Source: Kingella oralis
Lineage (GTDB): Bacteria; Pseudomonadota; Gammaproteobacteria; Burkholderiales; Neisseriaceae
Reading direction: 5' to 3'
Length of the DNA: 6,190 nt
NCBI GenBank assembly: GCA_905373195.1
Contig: CAJPSG010000072.1
Location: 1-6,190 of the forward strand
A program made the position numbers and the translations under genes. Positions 1 to 4,528 of this stretch are shown here, in pieces; the first letter of the stretch is position 1; each line of letters begins with the position of its first letter. The notes beneath the pieces are model-generated. The model was given only the letters and a program-made list of their open reading frames with translations, made no database searches and was not told the origin of the DNA.

Positions 1-76
1 CGTTTTTAAATGCCGTTTTAGCTTGCCCCAACACGCTTTATCCATTTTCAGGCTGTCGTTGGGGTTTGGCAAAGGT

Positions 77-88
77 TTCAGGTTGCCT
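77..88 (-). repeat. DUS variant, one mismatch
   Basis: TTCAGGTTGCCT differs from the reverse-oriented DUS TTCAGGCTGCCT only at the seventh base. A weaker relative, TTCAGGCTGTCG with two mismatches, lies at 47-58. Both are in non-coding sequence and are probably decayed uptake sequences. Confidence 0.6.
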
Positions 89-138
89 ATTGTTGCGCCC
101 ACATTCTAACGCAGCGAGCAACGAGTTATCCCCGCATC

Positions 139-191
139 AAAGGCAGCCTGAAAACGCATTTGAAGCATTTAAACGTTTTCAGGCTGCCTTT
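139..191. repeat. Perfect DUS inverted repeat (hairpin)
   Basis: Two exact DUS copies in opposite orientation (141-152 plus, 178-189 minus) sit inside an 18-bp perfect inverted repeat with arms 139-156 and 174-191 and a 17-nt loop. Paired opposed DUS often act as transcription terminators in Neisseriaceae. No T-tract follows on either strand and no gene in the window ends here, so terminator function is only inferred; it could serve a gene beyond the left edge. Confidence 0.85.
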
Positions 192-240
192 AAGCATAGC
201 TAATCTTTTGCCCGCGCAAGCGTTTCGCCGCTTACCACGA

Positions 241-258
241 GCAGGGGCAAGCCCCTGC
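241..258. repeat. GC-rich palindrome GCAGGGGC-AA-GCCCCTGC
   Basis: Eight-base arms (241-248 and 251-258) are perfectly complementary around a 2-nt centre. It is unrelated to the DUS core and lies in spacer DNA. It could be a small dispersed palindromic element. No function can be assigned from one copy. Confidence 0.6.
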
Positions 259-276
259 ACCCCACGCGCAAACCGT

Positions 277-337
277 TTTCAGGCTGCCCAATATTTATGC
301 CCGCGCCCTACTCGCTCCCATTTCAGGCAGCCTGAAA
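277..337. repeat. DUS inverted repeat with embedded palindrome
   Basis: TTTCAGGCTGCC at 277-288 is the exact reverse complement of GGCAGCCTGAAA at 326-337, with a 37-nt spacer. The right arm contains an exact plus-strand DUS (325-336); the left is a one-mismatch copy (278-289). The right DUS is also inside its own palindrome, TTTCAGGC-A-GCCTGAAA (321-337), so two competing folds are possible. The long spacer makes a terminator less likely here than at the other DUS pairs. Confidence 0.7.
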
Positions 338-356
338 CAATACACAACATGAGTAG

Positions 357-379
357 GGTGTGTGGCTTTGCCACGCACC
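357..379. repeat. Hairpin GGTGTGTGGC-TTT-GCCACGCACC
   Basis: Ten-base arms (357-366, 370-379) pair with a single G-T wobble around a TTT loop, preceded by GTAGGG-like sequence (353-358, gtaggg). Such GTAGGGTG-led small inverted repeats recur in spacers of Neisseriaceae genomes as I recall them, so this is probably a copy of a dispersed intergenic repeat. The right edge of the window also ends in a palindrome followed by gtaggg. Confidence 0.6.
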
Positions 380-395
380 GTTGAGCAATGTTCTT

Positions 396-438
396 TTTCA
401 GGCTGCCACGCCCCCCCACAAAAAAAGGCAGCCTGAAA
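396..438 (-). terminator. DUS inverted repeat just past pyrD, possible terminator
   Basis: Arms TTTCAGGCTGCC (396-407) and GGCAGCCTGAAA (427-438) form a perfect 12-bp stem with a 19-nt loop. The right arm holds an exact DUS (426-437) and the left a one-mismatch copy (397-408). It begins 24 bases beyond the pyrD stop, where a terminator is expected. Read in the pyrD direction, the T-run falls in the loop rather than after the stem, so this is not a classical intrinsic terminator and efficiency is uncertain. The loop also carries C7 and A7 homopolymers. Confidence 0.5.
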
Positions 439-462
439 CTCCACTCCAACAAAAGCTCAAAC

Positions 463-1464
463 CTACTCCAACGCCCGCAAACACTCCTTCACCAACCCCG
501 CCCCGCGATAAATTAACCCGCTATAAAGCTGCACCGCACTCGCCCCCAGCTGCATTTTCTCCGCCGCGTGTTCGCCCGACAAAATCCCGCCCGCGCCAAT
601 AATCGGCACCTTGCCGCCCAGCTCGCGCGCAAACGCCGCCAACACGCGGTTACTCGGTTCGCGCACAGGCTCGCCGCTCAATCCGCCTGCTTCTTGCGCC
701 AGCGGCGATGCGCCCAGCGCGGTTTTGTCTATCGTGGTGTTGGTGGCGATTAAGCCGTCCATTTCGCTTTGCACGACCACATGGGCGATGTCGGCGATTT
801 GCGCGTCGTCCAAATCGGGCGCAATTTTCACCGCCAGCGGCACATAACACCCAACGCGCGTGGCAAGCTCGGCTTGCTTGCTTTTCAGGCTGCCCAATAG
901 CTTGCTTAATTCATCGCCGCCTTGCAGCGTGCGCAGATTTTTGGTGTTGGGCGATGAAATATTGATGGTGATATACGATGCGTATTCGTAGGCTTTTTCC
1001 AAGCAAATCAAATAGTCATCCACCGCGTGTTCCATCGGCGTGCTGGCGTTTTTGCCGATGTTAATCCCCAAAATGCCCGTGTAGTGCGACCGTTTCACAT
1101 TGGCAATCAGCGCGTCTATGCCGTGGTTATTAAAGCCCATGCGGTTCACAATGGCGCGCTGCTCGGGCGCGCGAAACAAGCGCGGCTGCGGGTTGCCCGC
1201 TTGCGGGCGCGGCGTTACCGTGCCAATTTCAATAAAACCAAAGCCCAACGCCGCCAAGCCATCTATCGCTTCGCCGTTTTTGTCCAAGCCCGCCGCCAGC
1301 CCCACGGGGTTGGGCAGGTTCAAGCCCATTAGCGCGGTGGGCTTGGTGTGCGGGTTCACGCGCGGCATCAGGCAATAGGCGCGGGCAAGGGTTTGAATGG
1401 TGAAATTGTGCGCTTGCTCGGGGTCAAGCCGAAACAGCAGCGGGCGGATAAGACTGGCATACAT
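463..1464 (-). CDS. pyrD: Dihydroorotate dehydrogenase (quinone), class 2
   Basis: The 333-residue protein matches the usual class 2 length (about 336 in E. coli). It oxidises dihydroorotate to orotate, the fourth step of de novo UMP synthesis, passing electrons through FMN to membrane quinone. The N-terminus ([19 protein letters not shown]) fits the membrane-associated helical region of class 2 enzymes. Visible landmarks are AAGLDKNGE (57-65, FMN-site Lys62), NRMGFNN (107-113), NISSPN (168-173) with Ser171 aligning to the class 2 catalytic base, VKIAPDL (212-218), TNTT (241-244), GGLSG (260-264), and the phosphate-binding GAGGI (290-294) and YSG (314-316). I chose the ATG at 1462-1464 because family homology begins there; a GTG 16 codons upstream would start inside a DUS-like repeat. 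The start has only a weak GAAAG Shine-Dalgarno. It is separated from upstream pnp by a strong terminator, so it probably has its own promoter, which I could not place. Confidence 0.97.
   Translation of the reverse strand: MYASLIRPLLFRLDPEQAHNFTIQTLARAYCLMPRVNPHTKPTALMGLNLPNPVGLAAGLDKNGEAIDGLAALGFGFIEIGTVTPRPQAGNPQPRLFRAPEQRAIVNRMGFNNHGIDALIANVKRSHYTGILGINIGKNASTPMEHAVDDYLICLEKAYEYASYITINISSPNTKNLRTLQGGDELSKLLGSLKSKQAELATRVGCYVPLAVKIAPDLDDAQIADIAHVVVQSEMDGLIATNTTIDKTALGASPLAQEAGGLSGEPVREPSNRVLAAFARELGGKVPIIGAGGILSGEHAAEKMQLGASAVQLYSGLIYRGAGLVKECLRALE
884..895 (-). repeat. DUS variant inside pyrD
   Basis: TTCAGGCTGCCC has one mismatch to the DUS. In the pyrD reading frame it encodes Gly191-Ser-Leu-Lys194, in a surface-like stretch (LLGSLKSKQ) that is poorly conserved relative to E. 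coli PyrD, so the peptide is probably shaped by the uptake sequence rather than by catalysis. Confidence 0.7.
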
Positions 1465-1495
1465 GGTTGTGCTTTCGGTAATGGGTGGATGAAAT

Positions 1496-1507
1496 AGACA
1501 GCCTGAA
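1496..1507 (+). repeat. DUS variant upstream of pyrD
   Basis: AGACAGCCTGAA differs from the DUS at one base (third position). It lies in the pyrD leader, 32 bases upstream of the chosen ATG, and is translated in frame only if the unlikely upstream GTG at 1510-1512 were used. Confidence 0.6.
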
Positions 1508-1525
1508 AACACCAGCCGCCATTCT

Positions 1526-1558
1526 AAAAAAGCAGCCTGAAATCAATTTTCAGGCTGC
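1526..1558 (-). terminator. Rho-independent terminator of pnp built from two DUS
   Basis: Read in the pnp direction, an 11-bp perfect stem (GCAGCCTGAAA, + strand 1532-1542, with 1548-1558) closes a 5-nt loop and is followed by six T residues (+ strand A-run 1526-1531). This is a textbook intrinsic terminator, 16 bases past the pnp stop. The arms are an exact minus-strand DUS (1549-1560) and a one-mismatch plus-strand DUS (1530-1541). On the opposite strand only two T residues follow, so the polarity is clearly leftward. It should separate pnp from pyrD transcription. Confidence 0.9.
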
Positions 1559-1574
1559 CTTGGTTACGGCTCAA

Positions 1575-3722
1575 TTATTCTGCATGATGTTCGCCGCGAT
1601 GGGCATCCGCTTCGGCAGGCGCACGCTCAGGCTGCGGCAACAACGCGCGGATAGACAAACGCACGCGACCGCGCTCGTCCACATCCAATGCTTTCACGTT
1701 CACCACTTGCCCCACTTTCAAATAATCGTTCACGTCTTTCACGCGCTCGTGTGCAATTTGGCTGATGTGCACCAAGCCATCTTTGCCCGGCATCACCGAC
1801 ACAATCGCGCCCACGTTGTTATCCAAAATTTTCACCACCGTGCCTTCATACACCTTGCCCACTTCCACTTCGGCGGTAATCATCTCAATGCGCGCTTTGG
1901 CGGCTTCGCCCGCTTCGGCGGTGGTGGCGGCAATGGTTACCACGCCGTCATCGCTGATGTTGATTTCGGTGTGGGTTTCGGCGGTGATGCTGCGGATGGT
2001 TTCGCCGCCTTTGCCAATCACTTCACGGATTTTATCGGGGTTGATGCGCATGGTGTACAAGCGTGGCGCGTGTTGCGACAGCTCTTGCGGGCCAGCTACC
2101 GCGGCTTGCATTTGACTCAAAATGTGCAAACGCGCTTCTTTGGCTTGTGCCAACGCAATTTGCATGATTTCTTTGGTAATGCCTTGAATTTTAATATCCA
2201 TTTGCAGCGCGGTAACGCCTTCGGTGGTGCCCGCCACTTTGAAATCCATATCGCCCAAATGGTCTTCGTCGCCCAAAATATCGGTTAACACGGCGAATTT
2301 GTTGTCTTCCAAAATCAAGCCCATCGCGATGCCCGCCACGTGCGCTTTCAAAGGCACACCCGCCGACAGCAAGCTTAAACAGCCGCCGCACACGCTTGCC
2401 ATAGAAGACGAACCATTGGATTCGGTGATTTCGGAAACCACGCGCATGGTGTAGTTAAAATCTTCCGCATCGGGCAACACCGCCACCAAAGCGCGTTTTG
2501 CCAAGCGACCGTGCCCAATTTCGCGGCGTTTAGGTGCCCCCACGCGCCCTACTTCGCCTGTTGAGTATGGTGGAAAGTTGTAGTGCAGCATAAAGCGGTC
2601 GGTGTATTCGCCGCTCAGTGCGTCAATAATTTGCTCATCGCGCGAAGTGCCGAGCGTGGCAACGGCAAGCGCTTGCGTTTCGCCGCGGGTAAACAATGCC
2701 GAGCCGTGGGTGCGCGGCAACACATTGGTTTGGATGTTGATGGGGCGCACGGTGCGTGTGTCGCGTCCGTCAATGCGTGGCTGCCCCGCCAAGATTTGCC
2801 CGCGCACTACCGCAGCTTCCAATTGTTTAAAGATGCCCTTGATTTCGTTTTTCGCCAGCGTGTCGGTTTCTTCGTTAATCAACGCCGCTTCAACAGCCGC
2901 CCATGCTTCGTCTAATTTCGCGCTGCGGGCTTGTTTTTGGCGGATTTTGAACGCCTCGGCGATGGTTGCGCCCGCAATCTCGCGCACTTTGGCAACCAAT
3001 TCGGCATTGGTTTCAGGTGCTTGCCAATCCCACACTTCGGGGTTAACTTCATCCGCCAATTCGTTGATGGCGTTAATCACGGCTTGCATTTGCTCATGAC
3101 CAAACACCACCGCGCCCAGCATCACATCTTCGGGCAAGATGTCGGCTTCGGATTCCACCATCAACACGGCTTGTTGGGTGCCTGCCACCACCAAATCCAG
3201 TTGCGATGCTGCCAATTCGGTTTTGCTGGGGTTGAGCAAATATTGCCCGTTGGCATAGCCCACACGCGCCGCGCCAATTGGGCCGGCAAATGGCACGCCG
3301 CTTAACACCAGCGCAGCGGATGCGCCAATCATGGCAGGGATGTCGCTGTCAATTTCAGGGTCGCAAGAAACTACCATCGCCACGATTTGAATGTCGTGAT
3401 AAAAGCCTTCGGGGAACAGCGGGCGGATGGGGCGGTCAATCAAACGGCTGGTGAGGATTTCTTTTTCGCTTTGTTTGCCTTCGCGTTTAAAAAAGCCGCC
3501 TGGGATTTTGCCTGCGGCGTAGGTGCGCTCAAAGTAATCCACGGTTAAAGGGAAAAAATCTTGCCCTTCTTTCACGTCTTTATTGGTGGTAACGGCAACC
3601 AGCACCACGGTGTCGCCCATGGATACTTTTACCGCGCCTGCGGCTTGGCGGGCAATTTCGCCTGTTTCTAGGGTTACGGTGTGTTTGCCATATTGGAATG
3701 ATTTAACGTGTTTGTTAAACAT
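1575..3722 (-). CDS. pnp: Polynucleotide phosphorylase (PNPase)
   Basis: At 715 residues this is close to E. coli PNPase (711). It is a phosphorolytic 3'-5' exoribonuclease releasing nucleoside diphosphates, a core enzyme of mRNA decay, and is trimeric in the family. Domains in order: first RNase PH-like domain (about 1-145), all-alpha linker domain (about 150-300), second RNase PH-like domain (about 315-545), KH (about 555-615) and S1 (about 622-692). Phosphate-site Ser438-440 (SNGSSSMAS) and catalytic Asp487, Asp493 and Lys495 in [15 protein letters not shown] align with E. coli S437-439, D486, D492 and K494. The KH signature GKGG is at 570-573. The last 20 residues are a short charged tail ([20 protein letters not shown]). 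The ATG has a good Shine-Dalgarno 6 bases upstream. It is not next to rpsO, its neighbour in E. coli. The DUS terminator just downstream suggests a monocistronic transcript. Confidence 0.98.
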   Translation of the reverse strand: MFNKHVKSFQYGKHTVTLETGEIARQAAGAVKVSMGDTVVLVAVTTNKDVKEGQDFFPLTVDYFERTYAAGKIPGGFFKREGKQSEKEILTSRLIDRPIRPLFPEGFYHDIQIVAMVVSCDPEIDSDIPAMIGASAALVLSGVPFAGPIGAARVGYANGQYLLNPSKTELAASQLDLVVAGTQQAVLMVESEADILPEDVMLGAVVFGHEQMQAVINAINELADEVNPEVWDWQAPETNAELVAKVREIAGATIAEAFKIRQKQARSAKLDEAWAAVEAALINEETDTLAKNEIKGIFKQLEAAVVRGQILAGQPRIDGRDTRTVRPINIQTNVLPRTHGSALFTRGETQALAVATLGTSRDEQIIDALSGEYTDRFMLHYNFPPYSTGEVGRVGAPKRREIGHGRLAKRALVAVLPDAEDFNYTMRVVSEITESNGSSSMASVCGGCLSLLSAGVPLKAHVAGIAMGLILEDNKFAVLTDILGDEDHLGDMDFKVAGTTEGVTALQMDIKIQGITKEIMQIALAQAKEARLHILSQMQAAVAGPQELSQHAPRLYTMRINPDKIREVIGKGGETIRSITAETHTEINISDDGVVTIAATTAEAGEAAKARIEMITAEVEVGKVYEGTVVKILDNNVGAIVSVMPGKDGLVHISQIAHERVKDVNDYLKVGQVVNVKALDVDERGRVRLSIRALLPQPERAPAEADAHRGEHHAE

Positions 3723-3728
3723 AATAGA

Positions 3729-3734
3729 CCTTTA
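3729..3734 (-). promoter_or_regulatory. Ribosome binding site of pnp
   Basis: In the sense direction TAAAGG lies 6 bases before the pnp ATG, good spacing for a Shine-Dalgarno site, and supports the chosen start. Confidence 0.7.
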
Positions 3735-3852
3735 CAAAAAGTTGCCCGCGCTAAAACACTAGCGATGTTTACTGGGGCGCGTGCAGCAATAAACATGGGT
3801 AGTATTTCAGGCGGCGAGCGGTTGAAAAACGGGAGAATTTTAACACAAAACA

Positions 3853-3901
3853 CGTTTTCAGGCTGCCTAACCTGTTTGCACAATTAGGCAGCCTGAAAAC
3901 G
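3853..3901 (-). terminator. 18-bp DUS inverted repeat past erpA, probable terminator
   Basis: CGTTTTCAGGCTGCCTAA (3853-3870) and its exact reverse complement (3884-3901) form an 18-bp perfect stem with a 13-nt loop. Each arm carries an exact 12-base DUS (3857-3868 minus, 3886-3897 plus). It begins 9 bases after the erpA stop. In that direction the stem is followed by TGTTTTGTGTTA, a T-rich but interrupted tract. Termination of erpA and separation from pnp is the likely role. The outer bases (AAAACG/CGTTTT) extend the pairing well beyond the DUS itself. Confidence 0.75.
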
Positions 3902-3910
3902 CGAATGCAA

Positions 3911-4258
3911 TTAAACAGAGAACGATGAACCGCAACCGCAAGTGGTTACGGCGTTGGGGTTGCTACGAATCACAAATTGCGAGCCTTGCAAGCCGTCGGT
4001 GTAGTCAATTTCTGCGCCCAAAAGGTATTGATAGCTCATGGGATCAACCAAAAATTTTAAGCCGTTTTTTTCAATTTCAAAATCGTCGTCGTTTTTGATT
4101 TCGTCAAACGTGAAGCCGTATTGGAAGCCTGAACAGCCGCCGCCGTTCACAAAAACGCGCAGCATCAATTCGGGGTTGTCTTCTTCGGCGATAAGCTCGG
4201 CTACTTTGGTGCAGCAAGAATCGGTGAAGTTAATGGGGGATTCAAATTCTTCTGACAT
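3911..4258 (-). CDS. erpA: Iron-sulfur cluster insertion protein ErpA (A-type carrier)
   Basis: The 115-residue protein closely matches E. coli ErpA (114). A-type carriers bind an Fe-S cluster and pass it to cytoplasmic apo-enzymes. The HesB/IscA fold is marked by [11 protein letters not shown] (39-49) and C-terminal CGCGSSF (107-113); the ligand cysteines are Cys42, Cys107 and Cys109, at positions equivalent to C42, C106 and C108 of E. coli. [17 protein letters not shown] (71-87) is also typical and favours ErpA over IscA. The start is the ATG at 4256-4258: family homology begins there and a strong AAGGAG precedes it by 7 bases; a longer in-frame extension to 4309 is not needed. An extra Cys15-Cys16 pair is absent in E. 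coli, where the position is Ala-rich; from memory Neisseria relatives share it. The gene is divergent from rng. Confidence 0.96.
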   Translation of the reverse strand: MSEEFESPINFTDSCCTKVAELIAEEDNPELMLRVFVNGGGCSGFQYGFTFDEIKNDDDFEIEKNGLKFLVDPMSYQYLLGAEIDYTDGLQGSQFVIRSNPNAVTTCGCGSSFSV

Positions 4259-4265
4259 GATATGT

Positions 4266-4271
4266 CTCCTT
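4266..4271 (-). promoter_or_regulatory. Strong ribosome binding site of erpA
   Basis: The sense sequence AAGGAG is followed by a 7-base spacer and ATG. This fixes the erpA start at 4258 rather than at the upstream in-frame ATG (4309). Confidence 0.85.
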
Positions 4272-4325
4272 AGTGTGTTGTGGGCGCGATATTTGGGTGC
4301 ATCGCGCAAGATTCAAGTGGCGCGG

Positions 4326-4355
4326 ATTTTACTCCAAAGCAAATGTTCATGCAAA
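4326..4355 (-). promoter_or_regulatory. Candidate erpA promoter
   Basis: On the minus strand a TAAAAT -10 (+ strand 4326-4331; five of six consensus bases) is preceded at 18 bases by TTTGCA (+ strand 4350-4355; four of six). Predicted transcription would start near 4319, giving a leader of about 60 bases. The hexamers are imperfect and the call rests on spacing and position only. The -35 is fully inside the dyad at 4343-4363. Confidence 0.4.
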
Positions 4356-4363
4356 ATGAACAT
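4343..4363. promoter_or_regulatory. Operator-like dyad ATGTTCAT-N5-ATGAACAT
   Basis: Eight-base arms (4343-4350, 4356-4363) are perfectly inverted around GCAAA. The 21-base span and 13-base centre-to-centre spacing of the arms resemble a binding site for a dimeric repressor. It covers the candidate erpA -35, which would fit repression. It does not match the IscR type 2 pattern, the NsrR site or the LexA boxes that I know. The regulator is unknown. Confidence 0.45.
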
Positions 4364-4423
4364 AAGCGGTAGAAACGGGGTATAGCCAAATGTAATCCTG
4401 AAAAATCGCGTGCTGTTTTGACG

Positions 4424-4429
4424 TATAAT
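4424..4429 (+). promoter_or_regulatory. Candidate -10 box for rng
   Basis: A perfect TATAAT lies 100 bases before the rng ATG. No good -35 is found 16-19 bases upstream (sequence around 4399-4407 is A-rich) and there is no extended -10 TG, so it would be weak or need an activator. A start near 4436 would put the DUS (4441-4452) and the leader hairpin (4457-4496) in the rng mRNA. Confidence 0.4.
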
Positions 4430-4440
4430 TTGCGCGGTTG

Positions 4441-4452
4441 AGGCAGCCTGAA
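4441..4452 (+). repeat. DUS, exact, in rng leader
   Basis: An exact AGGCAGCCTGAA stands alone, with no opposed partner, between the candidate -10 of rng and the leader hairpin. A single DUS cannot form the usual hairpin, so its role is probably only in DNA uptake. Confidence 0.9.
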
Positions 4453-4456
4453 AACT

Positions 4457-4509
4457 GTTTTGCTATGGTCATTTGTTTAAGTCGCCATCGCAAAACATTT
4501 TTCTATTTT
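4457..4509 (+). promoter_or_regulatory. rng leader hairpin with T-rich tract (possible attenuator)
   Basis: GTTTTGCTATGG (4457-4468) pairs with CCATCGCAAAAC (4485-4496): 11 of 12 positions are complementary (mismatch 4464/4489), plus a G-T pair at 4469/4484. The loop is about 14-16 nt. The stem is followed by ATTTTTCTATTTTTT (4497-4510). This resembles an intrinsic terminator located between the candidate rng promoter and the rng ATG, which points to attenuation, or to an mRNA leader structure like the one used by E. coli rne for autoregulation. The base of the stem is A-T rich, so termination would be inefficient. No other rightward gene precedes it. Confidence 0.5.
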
Positions 4510-4528
4510 TTGCATACGAGATTGGATT

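Larger units (their letters stand above)
1..462. other. Non-coding, repeat-rich interval downstream of pyrD
   Basis: No convincing gene is present. Short open frames exist on both strands, but their translations are dominated by DUS-derived peptides (RQPEN, FQAA, SGCL), which is what DUS-rich spacer gives when translated. The interval holds three exact plus-strand DUS, one exact minus-strand DUS, three one-mismatch copies (77-88, 278-289, 397-408) and a more degenerate copy at 47-58. It also has a GC-rich palindrome at 241-258 and a hairpin at 357-379. No promoter, tRNA or rRNA signature was seen. The left edge could be the downstream flank of a gene outside the window, which cannot be judged from here. 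Confidence 0.75.

Noticed and set aside
1..45. Minus-strand ATG at 43-45 with 15 codons to the window edge
   Set aside because: It lacks a ribosome binding site and is too short to judge; the next upstream sequence is a decayed DUS.
125..133. DnaA-box-like TTATCCCCG
   Set aside because: It departs from the TTATCCACA consensus in its last part, stands alone, and has no AT-rich unwinding region or replication gene nearby.
1..203. Plus-strand frame open from the window start to a TAA near 201
   Set aside because: Roughly 66 codons, no recognisable domain, and its second half is DUS translation (RQPEN...FQAAF). Chance is a sufficient explanation.
1465..1512. Extended pyrD start at GTG 1510-1512
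   Set aside because: The added residues include a translated DUS-like repeat and have no counterpart in the family; homology begins at the ATG at 1464.
1485..2288. 267-codon open frame on the plus strand opposite pnp
   Set aside because: Antisense to the conserved KH/S1 half of pnp, starting across the DUS terminator; the His/Phe-rich low-complexity translation marks it as a shadow.
4259..4309. Extended erpA start at ATG 4307-4309
   Set aside because: The strong AAGGAG directly before the ATG at 4258 and the start of homology there decide for the shorter form.
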